DNA from: Cerrena zonata
Lineage: Eukaryota > Basidiomycota > Agaricomycetes > Polyporales > Cerrenaceae
Length of the DNA stretch: 64,000 nucleotides
NCBI GenBank assembly: GCA_038087015.1
Contig: JASBNA010000008.1
Location: 434,001-498,000 of the forward strand
Reading direction: 5' to 3'
Below, in pieces: positions 1 through 12,861 of the stretch (the first letter of the stretch is position 1; each line of letters begins with the position of its first letter). The notes under the pieces are model-generated. The model did no database searches. It was not told the DNA's origin and saw nothing but the letters and a program-made list of their open reading frames with translations. Made by a program: the position numbers and the translations under genes.

Positions 1-600
1 AAGGAAAGGAGTAGGTAGAAAATTACTGGAGGAAATCATCGTCGTAGGGGTCGAGGGAGTGGGCCGACGAGACGAGCTGAGTCGCTATATAGGGTACGAG
101 ATCAAGAGAAGGGACATCAGACATTGGAAGCACTAACAGTAGACACAAAGGGGCCAAGCAAAAGGCAAGAATATAAGCCATTGCTTGAGCAAGAGTCATA
201 ATGCAAGGGAGAGTATAACGAGACACCATTGGGTTGACGAAGTGCTTCCGCAGACGATGTCAGAAGGGAACAATGGAGCAAGGGTAGCTCGCAGGTGGAG
301 TTGAATGACTGACATCTCGATAGTCGACCTGATATGAACAAGATTCGGGCAAGTCATTGCGTCGGAGGAGTACGAGAGAGGGCAAGCCATCTCGATCGTT
401 CCCTCCTCGTTCCGGGCCGAACTTGAATGTGCTTTTGATCGACCTCCTCCGCTGTTCAGTGTTCTGTCTTCTATTACCGTAGAGCTTCGAAGCTACCGCC
501 AGCTTCCAGCATCAGACGTGGCATCGATAGGAGAATAGAGGGATGAATCAACAAGGTGAGCATGTTTACTTTCTGCCATAAATTCTCCGTTCCTGACATT
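1..600 (-). repeat. Inverted copy of the 9,480-10,075 repeat segment
   Basis: Read on the minus strand, this segment matches 9,480-10,075 on the plus strand along almost its whole length, with point differences and small indels. Shared landmarks are a GATCGAGATGGCTTGCC block (minus-strand reading near 385; plus-strand near 9,670) and a GTGGGCCGACGAGACGAG block near 60, which appears as its complement near 9,980. Open frames here are short and do not agree between the arms, so I do not call a gene. It is one unit of the diverged array that fills 1-14,670. Confidence 0.75.
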
Positions 601-3180
601 CGTCTACGCCTATAAGCGGCTTTTCGTTTTTCTCATCATGCGTCCGACTACGTGCCTGCTCTCAGCTTCATGTCGTTCAAGTCCTGGCTCAGATCGGGGA
701 ACTGCAACGCTTCTGTCGAGTCTTATCAGGACGGCTCTCTCTCGTCATAATTGTCTTCTATCGTTCAGGACGTGTACTCACGGCATTTCCTTCACTTGTC
801 ATGCCCCCGGTGTTCTGGTCGCGTTACAGCATATATCGACCGTAGTTAGCTACTACATCAAATCCTAGGCTCTTTTTGTTTCGCTGGGGTAGGGTTGGCC
901 ATTTCACGATCCTCGAGCATCGTCTTGCAAGTCAATAGACCCTAACAATGAAGAATACGCTACGGTGAGTCTTTTTCTCTAGTAGGTATCTCTCTCGATG
1001 ACTGAGTGTCTGTTTGACCTTACGAATTAGCCCGTCATTTATGAGTCTTTCTTGCTCTTACTCAACGTGGCTCAAACTCACATCCGTCGGCGAAATTTGC
1101 CTCTCGAGACCTTCACTACTCTTCCGCAGGCTAGGTTACAAAACAGCGAGGACATGAAATCATCCTTTTCATTCGGTCTCCTAGGTACGAATCACGTCCT
1201 CCAGCCGGCTGTAAACGTTCTTTGACTCTGACTTCGAAATCCTCCAGGCTTGGTAACAGTGTACCTTGATCTCGTTGGAGTCGAGATTTTGGGCACAATC
1301 ACCGATTCTACCTCCCCAATCAATACTAGTGGAGTCCTGTGCATACTTCGCCACTTCCCGATATCCCATTTCTGGCTCCATCCTGAACACCGAACGTTTG
1401 TTCAAACACGAATGCTGGAGAATGTCGTTTTTGCCTTCGCACTGGGCACTATACAGGTACAGAATCGGCTACAACCACTTGATTAGTTCTGATGGGTTTT
1501 CTATCAGCATGTCCTTTGTGCAAATGAGGCCATAAGTGGTACCTGCAGGGCTAGCTCCCATTCGAGTCTCGAGCTACAGTTCAGGCCATGCATGGTATAC
1601 GAAAACTGAGAAGCAAGATGACCGTGTTCGTCTCGTTATAGATCGACTACGTTATCCGCTCTCTTTGCACTAGGCTCAACGAATCACTCGTCCTCGACTA
1701 TTCCCATAGACACCATGCTTAGTGCGACTCTGGCCAAGTAATCCCTTCAATACAACAACTTTGTAGACGTCCGACCACAGATATCGAAGTCCGACAATTA
1801 CTCCCCTATCGACAATTTCGTTTTTCGCAGCAGATACCCACACCAAAGATCTCCCCAAGCAACCAATTCTAGTATTTCCGCCGTTTCTCTCACCATGAGC
1901 ATGTCCAATCACCCGTTGTCATTCCCTTTTCTCAAACTTCTGGTGGACCGGCTCCTCTCGTTGTCGACCGTTCCATCGCGCCTTGTTTGAACTCGGGATG
2001 TACATGTTCGTATTATCGACGGAAATATACGACGTACATTTCTATTTCCATCTTTGGCTGCCTCCAGCTATGCGATCGCGGTGCGTTGCATGGCATGTCG
2101 ACCATAGCTTCGAACTAACGACCCTTGTCTAATAAGAATTCATTGGTGTCGACAGTATGCTCTATTCAACTTTCAAATCTCTTGACACTCGCAGTCTTCA
2201 TCCCCCCATGAACCTCAGCGGAAATCATTGCCCATCCAACATCAACACCACACCTTCGTCAGTTCTGATGTGGCACTCTAAGCCTTGGCTTTGCAGCCTA
2301 TGGCTGTATTGACAGATACCCAATCGTTCGGACACGTTCTTTATCAGTTTCCTTCCCCTCAAGACGTTTGCTATCACCGTATACCGGTGTTTGCTGCGTC
2401 AGGTTACGATTGGATGATACTCTGCGAGTCGCTAATGTATTTCCACTGCAAACTATCGGGTTGAGAGGTGTTGCTATACTCGGAGCTCGTCTCACGTCCT
2501 ATGCAGCGTCCGACTCATTCAATCTCGCTTCCAGCCATCAACGCAATCTACACCTTCCCTTGCACCCCCGGTCGTCTCATTCTACAGTCTCTCCAAAGCG
2601 GAAATCCTACCATCAAATGTCCACTCTGTCATGCGCTGATGAACCTCAACTCCGTTGTTGTCCCATTGAAGAATTGACCTTTGAACGGTCAGAGAAAGCA
2701 TTAGCCGTGCTCAACGGGTTGTTACTATCCACGCTCACCCGACGCTGACGGCTGGGTCTTACCGGGTGTAGAGTGAGATTTCATTGCCTTTCCAAATACC
2801 GGTTCGTATCGAATCCTTCCCAACTCATGCTCTCTCGTTAGGATATTCTCGTACCTCCCAGTAATCTTCATCCCACCTAACGCTTCTCAACCAAAGATGT
2901 GCGTGGCGATCGCGATATCGATGCTAATAGAAGGCCACACTCGCGTTTTTCTGACAGTCGGTGGTAGATGGAATCCAGGTCTCCCTATATGCCAGTATCA
3001 CTCAGTCCGGATGTACATCATGGGCGAGTACTTGCATCCGGTTCCTCGGTTCCCCTAATCTCTGTTGTGGTGACTCAAGAGGTGATGGCCGTGACAGTTC
3101 TACGATAGAATGACCGTCTAGTCTTTTTCTCTACAATCTCTGGCATATTTGAGCTTACAAAGCTGTTGATATATTGAGAA
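601..3180 (+). repeat. Degenerate plus-strand repeat unit (unit 1) and tail
   Basis: The first kilobase aligns by eye with 5,540-6,490 and 10,690-11,660. Shared words include AACTGCAACGCTTC near 700 (AACTGC in one form, GACTGCAACGCTTTC at 5,620 in another) and TCGCTGGGGTAGGG near 880 (same at 10,925). Splice-donor-like GTGAGT words recur at the same relative place. From about 1,700 to 3,180 I find no clear gene and only weak resemblance to other units. No frame is conserved between copies, so it reads as non-coding or long-dead sequence. Confidence 0.6.
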
Positions 3181-3194
3181 ACAAATATATTTGT
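3181..3194. repeat. 14-bp perfect AT palindrome at a unit junction
   Basis: The 14 bases ACAAATATATTTGT are self-complementary. The core AAATATATT(T) recurs at 7,667-7,675, 12,862-12,871 and 14,668-14,677, each time near the place where one repeat unit ends. It may be a unit terminus or a two-way 3'-end signal; the role is inferred. Confidence 0.5.
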
Positions 3195-4440
3195 AGTGGA
3201 TACAACAAATATACACTGCACAATATATGACTTTCATTCAATTCCTACGCAGGACAGAGTTTAGAAGCCTGACAAGATAGGTAAGTGCATGTAGAGTTGG
3301 CCTCGATGATGGAGTGATGCGACTGACATGGTGTAAGAGCTGCGAGAAGTGCGTTCATTTGTACGGTATAGATTATATCGAGAGAGGATAGGGGAATCGG
3401 ATCCTATTTGTAGTCAGATTGAGGCTGTCGTCGAGAGATGACGATCGTGTGTTTTCGTGAACACTCGAGGAAAAGCTGGATATAGTGTGGCAACGTGTAT
3501 GCTAAGTCCGATGCATCCAGATTTATATCTAGTGCGAAGGAAGCAAACAACATGAGTGAATGGAATCAACAGATAACAACTAGACCACCGGACATAAACT
3601 TGAATACACTCGCCTTGGTTTTTGCTTATTTCGTATCATACCTGAATTGACATTGGTTCGTGGGCCGTCCACGACACTCGCATGGCAGAAGAGAGCAGAA
3701 GAGCTCCAGTTGCGGGTGGTCCCTTCAAAGCCCTCAGTATGTGGGAACGACAGAGCACTTGCCGTCACATAATGGCAAACGGGAGGGATTTGGACAAATT
3801 TCGATCGCTGGACCCGATTGTACTTGGTGTAGAGAGAGGAAGCTAGAGAAGATTGACGGAGGAGAAACCACAGTTTGTCGTCAGTTGGGGAATGTCGAAG
3901 AATGCAGGCCCGGGTGGTAGGGACAAGAAGTAGAAGATTCGATCGTCGACTCGGGTTGTGGAAGCCAAGCCATCGCGTCGAGAGTACATGGAGTTCGAAG
4001 AGGCCATCTCGGTCGCTTCCTCCTCGCTCCAGGCTACTAATTGTCAATATAGATGTAGCCCTCGACGATTGTGTATGAAGCAAAACGAAATATATGCTCG
4101 ATATGTAGGATAGGGAAACACCGTGTGCAACGCTCCGGACATTGAGTGGCCGTGTCCTGTTTATCCTCAGAATATGAATGGGTTGCGTACATGTCAAGTC
4201 GCCCTTCGTCCTGGATCTATGTAGGGAGTGGGTATCTTGTCACTTGCAGGCCCGGTCGACAGGTTGGGTATCATTAGGATACGGGAAACGATAGAGAGGG
4301 GGGCGAGTCATGCTTCGATGAATTAGCATCACAGTTGAGGATTAAACGAGGTCGTTGCCGGGAAAGAGCGAACTCGTAGTGGGAAGTCGGTTGTTCACAT
4401 AAGTAGTCGGGAACGAGCAGAGCGTCACACGGAAGAAAAC
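3195..4440 (-). repeat. Degenerate repeat unit in minus orientation
   Basis: Near 4,003-4,035 the plus strand carries the complement of the GATCGAGATGGC block seen at 9,670, in the same orientation as at 385. At 3,540-3,640 there is a segment that also appears, diverged, at 4,480-4,560, 8,380-8,450, 9,100-9,180 and 13,260-13,350: an AAACAA-rich stretch, then an AATGA/GAATGG stretch, then ATACTTGCCT-like sequence. Read on the minus strand this looks like an intron with a GTGAGTACATTC-type donor. A 205-codon minus frame at 3,580-4,197 has no counterpart in the sister units and resembles nothing I know. Confidence 0.55.
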
Positions 4441-7400
4441 TTGTATGACATCGAACAAGCAGTTCTATAGTTGAAATCTACGTTTAGAATAGGAAAAGCA
4501 AACAAAAGGAGTGAATAGGAATTAGCAGATAACTAGATGTATGTACTCAATGGTGCCAAGGATTGACGTCGGGCCATAACCCTCGAGGAAACTTCCGACA
4601 TTGCAACAAGTCCTGCCGATGGATAGTAAAATTGTCTTCCAAGGTGTGGCAGTCCCCATCCACCTGGGAGAAGGACACCTACCGCTTGCTCTTGTGTTAC
4701 TGTGCAAGACATATTGAAGAGTACGACAAGGAGGAAGACCCAGATTCTTTAGAGGCGGAAATCTCGAAGGGAAACTAAGAAGACTTGCTCGCAACATGAG
4801 CAAAAGCGATCTGTGGACCTTCTGGATCTACCACCTAGAGACGGACCAATGCCTCACAGGCAGACAGGGAGATTGGATAGGCGGGCATGGATGAGGACGT
4901 CTAGGATGATGTTGGATTAGATGAAGGGTTCTGGGATGGGATGTGTGCATGCGAAGTTGAGGACATGCGGTGTATGCCAGTGTATGAGTAGTTTGCTGCC
5001 TTGAGCCTAGACGAACATGAGTGCACGACAGGAAGAAAACATACTCACTTTGCTGATTCGCTCCTCTATTCTCCCATCGATGTCATGTCCAGTGTTGGAA
5101 CCTAGCGGTAGCTTCGAACCTCTGCGGCAATAGCTATAGAACTTGGAAGACGAACTTGAAATAGGCTGAAACTCGGACGGAAGAGTGGAGGATGCGGCAC
5201 TCGCGGCCCGGGACTCGGGGGGACGATCGAGATGGATTGCCCCAAGATTGCCCCCTCTCGTACTCCTCACGACTGGCTAGATGCAATCACAACTCGAGTC
5301 GACTATCTCTTCTCAATCCGTTTTCATGTCATTAAAATCGAATTTTTACAGCGCTGAAAATGGTGGCTTGAGGACGTGATGACCTCCCACCCTCATTCGA
5401 GACGATTCTGGAAAACCGACCTTGATATTCTGACCCGGTCGACTCTGGTATCCCCGTGCTCTACAGTAGAGGTTTCACCTCAGCAAGACGTACTCGTCGC
5501 ATCAAACTGTCCTTTAATGTTCTTCTTAAAGCGACCTTTCCTATCTCCCGTCATACGCCTAGCTTATATCCCTCGCCTTGTCTTCATGTCATACAATGAG
5601 CCCTGGTTTGTCTGGTGGGACTGCAACGCTTTCATCAGGTCTCCTCTCATCACAGCTATGTTTTATCACTTCGGTCGTATACCCCGACATCTCATTCGCT
5701 TATGTACTCCGGCCCCATCTGGTCGTGTTACGGCTTCAACCGACGGTATGTCAGTTGCAACCCGTGGACCCGTTTTACTCGCGGGGGCAAGGTAGGCTAT
5801 TGTATGACCCCGATGTCTTCCTCTAGAATGTTGACTTGCAAGTTAATGCAACAAAACGGCACCACTGTGAGTCCCTTCCTACTGTACTTGTCTATAATCG
5901 AGCTTCCATTTATTCTCGTGAACCAGCCCACCATACACGGCCATCGCTCGCCCTCACTCAACGTGGCTCAAAGTCACAGTGTTCGTTAGCAATCTGTCTT
6001 TCGAGAGCTCCACTATTGGCCTACCTGAAGCTTTGCGTTTTGTAATATCGAGGGAGTATTGTCTTCCTTTCGTCATCGGTTTCCCTCAACCATTCAGTCT
6101 CTTAGCCACGAATTCTTCTACCTCAACAATCAGCATTAGCGGAATAATGCGCATTCTTTTCTAAATACTCGCCTAAAGATCTGACTATTGGATGTTCGGT
6201 CGATTGAAGTACAAATACCGGAAGGCGCTGTTCTCAGGTATCTCGCAGGTACAGGATCAGTCACGATCTTTTGATTAGCATCAGTTCTGATGTGTCATGC
6301 TCTTCCTACAACAGGTCTCTTCTGCAATCGGAGTCGCCGGTTCCTCCCTTTCTGTTGCTTATCATCTACAACCTACTGGAATAATTCTACATATACCCCT
6401 CCGTCCGAATCTCGAGTCACAGCTTAGGAAGCCAGCATAATATGCGAAAAGTAAGAAGCAAGGTGACCGTGTTTACCCCGTTGGACATCGATTGGATTAT
6501 CCACTCATAGCATTCGTTTTCTTTGCGCTAGGGCTGACATATCATGCTCTCGTTCGTCTTCGAATACTCATACTTCATGCTCAGGATCTCCAGCCTATTC
6601 GGTTGTCGCTATCGAGGTTCGACGATCCGTCCATCACCTCTTGGTATCCTTCTTCATCAAACCGACCCTTGAATTTCTTCCTCAAATGGCTTTTCCGACG
6701 TTCCGCCATGCATCTGATTTATATACATCGCCTCGACTTCATGCCGTTTAAATCCTGCTAGGACGCTTCTGTAGACTCTCATCAGCTGGTTCCCTCTAGT
6801 CACACTCATGACATCTGTGTCACCTATCACACCGTCATGTTCTAGCTCTATCTGACTGCGTTATACTGCAGCATTGCGGTTGGTTGCAATATCAAACCCT
6901 AGACCCTTTCTTTTTCTCTGGAGTAGGAATTCTAGATGTCCGATCTCGATGTCTTCCTCTAGAACGTCGTCTTGCAAGTACGTACACCACAACAACACTA
7001 CTGTGAGTTCTTTTTTCCAATATGTATCTCTTAATGATTGAGACTCCATTCAGTATCATGAGCCAGCCCACTATTCACGATCATCGACCCTCCTCTTCAA
7101 CATGGTTCAAAATCACTTCACCTTGTTCGGTGTGCAGATATCTCTTTGTCTGCTCCATCTTTCCTGCAGTCCTCATCGAGAGTCTAAAGGACACTTCTTC
7201 GCCGTTCCCAGCGCGGGATTCCCAATGGCTTGTGACCTCAACGAGATTGAGTTACTTTTCCTCGATGATGGCTCAACTGATGCACATAAATAAATCCTTC
7301 ATTAGAGGATACGCTACATGTACATTGGCTAGCCCCTTCCCTAGCGAATACAGAGGGGTCGACGATATGCTGTAACAGCCAATTGCGGTCGGCACATGCT

Positions 7401-7660
7401 ACAATAGAGCTAAATGAAGCTAGGAGACGATGCATCGTGGCTACACGACCTAGACTGTAAAATATACCTTCAATAAGAGGAAGCACCCCCTTTCGAGAGA
7501 TGATAACATTCATGGTTTCAGGCCTTTATCACGGTATCCATAGCTGTTATGGCCGAAAGGATAGTGTCGCTTGAAGGACTTCGCTATGAGATAGTCCCTT
7601 CTTTGATTGTGGTTCATGGTTGGTGAATGACTCGGGAATTGGAATGTACTTATAGTATTA
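4441..7660 (+). repeat. Plus-oriented repeat units (head 4,441-5,280; units at 5,281-6,490 and 6,491-7,660)
   Basis: Segment 5,040-5,280 aligns with 9,509-9,750 (shared TCTCCCATCGATG word). Segment 5,340-6,490 aligns with 10,500-11,660; a block GGTGGCTTGAGGA sits at 5,364 and 10,529, and CTTGCAAGTTAATGCAAC at 5,835 versus a near-identical word at 10,985. Segment 6,491-7,260 is a third relative, sharing the TCGATGTCTTCCTCTAGAA words and the following CACTACTGTGAGT donor-like site. Reading frames are broken at different places in each copy. No transposase, integrase or reverse-transcriptase motif is visible. Confidence 0.65.
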
Positions 7661-9480
7661 GGAACGAAATATATTGATCATACATGAATTCGGTTGAGCA
7701 GTTGCAACCGCGAAATAATTTGCATTTGCCGAATTTTGTTCCTCGGAAAAGTGGAGCATTTTGGATTTGCAGAAGGTACATGAATTGGAGTCGATTGGCC
7801 TAGCTTCCACTTCAGAGCCGTGCTAGAAGGGTGCATTTGAGAATCTTGGTCTAGGGCTCGATGAATGGCATTCATCCCTATAGAGCAATATATGACAGCT
7901 TGAGAAAAAAAATTTGTCTTAGGCGCAACCAGTGACTGCTAAGTGCTCTATGTAAGACGATCAGAATTGTTCCGGACGAGGTGCTAAGTAATTGTGTGCC
8001 ATTCCGGCGAAAAGGGATGCGTAGGGTATATCCAGAAAGGAAAACAAGCGCAGAGGCTTGCAAGGTTTCGTGTCGGGTCCTTTGCAAGGAGAACGCAGGA
8101 GAGAGATGGGAATCTAGTCAGCGATGAAGGGAAAAGCTTCCAAGGATATGTTGAGCGAGTAAGCTGTCAGCGTTTTGCGATTGCAATCGACGAGCTGAGG
8201 ATTCTTCGGAATAGGAATATTATGGCCAGGAGCAAGGAGCGGGGGTTCCATGGATAGATCTTGGAGATCGTTGTTGCCAAAGGATAAAGTAAATGACATA
8301 TGTCCGAAGGAGGGTGTCGTGGATAGTCGAGGATGAGCACGGCGCAATGAAGAAATCATCTCATACCGGAAGCCGGTCACTACGAGCAGATAGGAATCAA
8401 CGAACCCACGGAAATGAATGTACTCACCTTATTTATTCCGTTTCTCTCGTCATGCCTGGGTTCGATGTCAATTTTTGAGTAGCCCGTCTAGATGATCGGA
8501 GCTCGTCTTGTATTTAGCTGCGTCTGAGTGCCAGTAGTACGTCAGATAGAGGAAAGGGGAGATTAAACGTGGTACTCTGTGTAAACGAGGCCATCTGAGA
8601 GGGTGCTTCGTCAGCTAGAAGGTTTTATATGAGGACAAGTATAGCGTTTGTACGTCATTGTGTTGCAGCCTATGTTGAGGATGCAGGTGAACGTGGATGA
8701 TGAAGTGCAACGGCATGGAACCTATAACGAGAGATGAGCATGTTCACCCCATAACTCCCGTCCCTCCAGTTATGCACAATTTCAACATTGGCAGTAGCTT
8801 GGAGCCATAACACGAAACCCATATTGAAGAGTAGAGGAGGTCATTTGGAGTGTCGATCGACCGACAGAAAGAGTGACGTGTCGCCTGGAGAAAGGAAAGG
8901 GCGATCAAGATGGCCTTCCCTTCAGTGTATAGGCTCTATACTATAGAGAATATGATATTTTGAGGACAGCACGAGGTTGCTGTCGATGGACAAACAAAAC
9001 ATGTAGGAAGTAGGATGTCCATGGGGGTAGTTGGGGATACCCAAAGTGTTGCATGGAATGAGAATTGGATGCCCTGGTACGACCAGGTCGAGAAGATGAA
9101 CCTATGTCTCGTGCAAGAAAAACGAAGGGAATCAGCGGATAATTCGAGACGAATATACCCACCTTAAATATCGATGTTCTCCTATAGTGCGTAGGAACGG
9201 TGTCGGGTTTGAACTCATCGACGAAATGTAGCTACACTCGAACAGTTTCTGCCAATAAGTGGAACAGACAGAGGGGTGGCGGTGCAATGTGCAGGAGGGA
9301 GAACGATCGAATGAACCTCAAGGTCTCTTGGGGGTAGGACGGAGGTCATCTAGGAAGCGGAGGATTTGAAGACCGATGCGTGCGCGTGAAGCCTCGAGGT
9401 AAGATATGTGCATGCGAAGTTGAGAGAGGATCGTATGCTAGCGTACGAGTAGTGTGCTGCCCTGAGCCCTACGCCTAGAC
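7661..9480. repeat. Diverged repeat units, mixed orientation
   Basis: The AAATATATT core sits at 7,667-7,675. Intron-like segments related to the one at 3,540 lie at 8,380-8,450 and 9,100-9,180. The block near 8,890 (GGGCGATCAAGATGGCC) is a weak relative of the one at 9,670. No gene is supported; the longest open frames are 87-88 codons and overlap each other on opposite strands. Confidence 0.45.
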
Positions 9481-12400
9481 GGATGTCAGGTACAAAGAGT
9501 ACACTACAAGAAACGAACATGCTAACCTTGTTGATTCACTCTTCTACTCTCCCATCGATGCCATGTCTGGTGTTGGAAGCTGGGGTGGCTTCGAAGGTCT
9601 GCGGTAATGGAAAACGGAAGTGGAGGATGTCGATCAAAAGCACACTCGGCCCGGAACGAGGAGGGAACGATCGAGATGGCTTGCCCTCTCTCGTACTCCT
9701 CCGACGCGATGACGTGCCTAGTCTTGTTCATACATATCGAATCGACTATCGAGGGAGCTTGCACTATCCGTAATTCAACTTCACCTGTGGACTATCCTCG
9801 CTCCATCGTTCCCCTCTGACATCGTCTCTCCACGCCGAGTCGGTCTGAGGAAGCACTCTGTCAACCCAACGGTGTCTCGCTATACTCTCCCTTGCGTTCT
9901 TGCTCAGGCAATGGCTTATATTCTCACCTCAACGTTTGCTGTCCCTCCTCTCCATCTCGTATCCTATAATGACTTGGCTCGTCTCGTCGGCCCACTCTTT
10001 CAAGCTCTACTACGACGATTCTCTCTAGCTGCTTTCTACCTATTTCTGTCCTTCGCCTCTCTTCCGTAATCACAGTCCCAACTCGGGCCATTGATAATAG
10101 ATCATTGACGGAGTTATATGCTACACCTCTCCGTTGCCCTCTGCTCGTCCCTGTGCTCCGTTGTATTTCATCTGCAACCTGGCTCCACCTTGTACCGACG
10201 GCTCTTTTCCAATAAGAATGGATTAGAGTGCTTTATAGTAGACGGTATGTTCATCAACACAGCACTTTACACCCTCTACATTGACCGATATACATTATAG
10301 ATCTTGCTACCTGTTTCACCTTTCTCGTCGGTACCCTGCGAGCTAGATTCTGCGGTCTGTAACCCATGAAACTCACTAGAAGCTGTAGCCCATCTACTCT
10401 CCAACACCAGCAATTGCTATGTTTACGTCGGTTCTAGGTTGCCCTTCAAACATCGATTATCGTGAGGAATGTCTCTTCTCGATACATATCCCCATTATTA
10501 ACATCGGATTTCCACAGCGCTGACATCGGTGGCTTGAGGAGATGACATTCTTCCCTCATTCGAGACAATCTTAGAATCCGACCTTGATCTTCTAATCCGG
10601 TCGACACTGGTATCCCATACCTTAGGGTAGAGCTTCCACTCCATCAAGGCATACTCGTTGTACTAAATCGACCTTCGATTTTCTTCCTCAAGCGGTCTTT
10701 CTTACCTCCCGTCATGTGTCCCGCTTATATCCCTTGCCTCGAATTCGGGCCCTTGTCTCGTGGAACCGCAATGCTTCGATCGGGTCTCCTCTCGTCACAG
10801 GTATGTTTTATCATTTTGGTTGTATACCCCTGACGTCTCATTCGCTTATCATCCCCTCGTACTCCAACCCCATTTGGCCGTGTTACCGCATGAATCGACA
10901 GTAAACCAGGTGGACCCTTCTTTATTCGCTGGGGTAGGGCCAGCCATTGGTACGCCCCCGATGTCATCTTCTAGAATATTGAAGTGCAAGTTAATACAAC
11001 AAAATGACACTACTTTGAGTCCCTTGCTAGTATACCTGCCCACAACCGAGCCTCCATTTATTCGAGTGGCTCAAAGTCACGTTTCTCATTCAACTCAGTC
11101 CTTTGAGACCTTTGCTATCATCCTACCCGAGTTTATGTTATGAGATTACGAAGAAACGTTGACCTCTCATTGCGGTTCCAGCGGCTTTCCTCAACCATTT
11201 GGTCTTCCAAGTACGCACCACGGACCCCAGCCGTTCTTTGATTCTGACATCTTTCGACATCTTCAAGGTCCGGTATCAGAATGCCATGGTCGTGTTGGAG
11301 CCGAGACGTATTCGATGCGATCTAGTATTGTACCTCAACAATCGGCACCGGTGGAACGATGCATCCCCCATCGTTTTCCAATATTTTGTTTCTCACTCAC
11401 CAATCCATTCGCTGGACACTCGCTCAATCCAAAGCCCGAAGTCATTCTCGACTTTTGTACAGCTATCATGCAGGTATGTGATCGGCTACAATCGTCTGAT
11501 CGATTCTGAGATGCCATGTCTTTCCTAGAGGTCTTTTCTGCATTCGAGGCCATCGATTGCCTCTTTCTGTTAATCAACATCTATTCGAGCCTCGAGCCAT
11601 AACTCTGGGGCTAATATTAGGCCATGCCTGGTAAGCGAAAAGTGAGGACCAAGGTAAACATCATCATCGCGTTCGCTTGCTCTCTTTGCACCAGGTCTGA
11701 AGTATAGTGCCGTCATTCGTACTCGAATACGTTATGGCCAACCTCATCATCCAATGCAGCAACCTCTGAGATGCTCAGTCGCCCAACAACTCCTTCCTTG
11801 CCTCCTAATAACCTTCTCCATACATACATAACGAAGATTCTCTTCATTGAGACAAGTACCCACTTCAAACGCTCCTCGCTTCACTCCTCAAGTAACCCAA
11901 TCTATTCTCCCCGCCGGTTTTCTCGGCATGAACGTCCCTACCGTTCAATAAATGTACTAAACTTTCGAACTCTTGCTGTCTACGATACAGTGCTGGCTCG
12001 TCTCACCATTGGTCTGTAATTCATCCGGTTGCGCTATACTTGATCAATCCTCTGTCGACCTTTGAAAGCTGTACTCTACTATCCAATCTTGGAACTCACA
12101 CATCTATCTCTGTGTCAAACCCACAAGATGATGTTGTGTATCGAATACGGTCGGCTCCCATGCTGAATGGCCGACCCTGATTATCTATAGTCTAAAGCGA
12201 CAAGCGTATCAGATTGTAGGCCTATACAGCAATGATTCCAGACTGTCTTTTCTTGATTAATGGCTCGTCACGGTCTCGGTTTCGTTGCCTCAACTGCTAA
12301 GTAAGTTTTCCATCTCGAGGCTTTCAAACTCTCAGGATCTAATAGCGGCGTTAAAACTGTCGACATCAGGTTCGACTGTGGAGAGGACTTCCTAAGTCTC

Positions 12401-12861
12401 AACAAAGTCGAGGTCTATTCAGCCTATCTACCTTCCGACTTCAATAACCGACGTGAATGATACATGATATATACATTCACTGCTTGCGCTGGCAGTCTCC
12501 GATTCCGTTGATCTTTCATCGGAGACTTACCGACCCAACCGCTCAGACGTTTTAAGTATCCTCATTTGCACCTGGCGTGTTTATGTGAGCTCGTCTAACA
12601 AATGATCTCGAAGATGCTCATGGTGACGTCGTTGGCCAGTTACATCCCTCTGCTGGGCGGACGGAACCCAGTGTTCCTTCATGCCAGGATCACGCAATCC
12701 AGATGTACGGCGGGCGCAAGTACTTTGCATCGACCACCTCGGCTTCCCTCATCGTGCTGTGATCACTCGATAGACAGGGAGGCTCGTCGCAAGTCTATAT
12801 TCCTCTATACCAACTCTCGGGTGCTTGAGCTTAGACAGGTGATGTACATAGACTAGGAACA
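9480..12861 (+). repeat. Plus-oriented repeat units (9,480-10,440; 10,441-11,660; partial 11,661-12,861)
   Basis: The first part is the plus-strand partner of the inverted copy at 1-600. The second part is the best relative of 5,340-6,490. The third begins with a CGCTTGCTCTCTTTGCACCAGG stretch comparable to 1,650-1,675 and 6,510-6,535, then fades. Intron-like GTATGT and CAG sites recur, but there is no conserved frame. The segment ends at an AAATATATTT core at 12,862-12,871. Confidence 0.6.

Noticed and set aside
3580..4197. 205-codon open frame on the minus strand
   Set aside because: It lies in a repeat unit, sister units do not keep the frame, and the sequence resembles no protein family.
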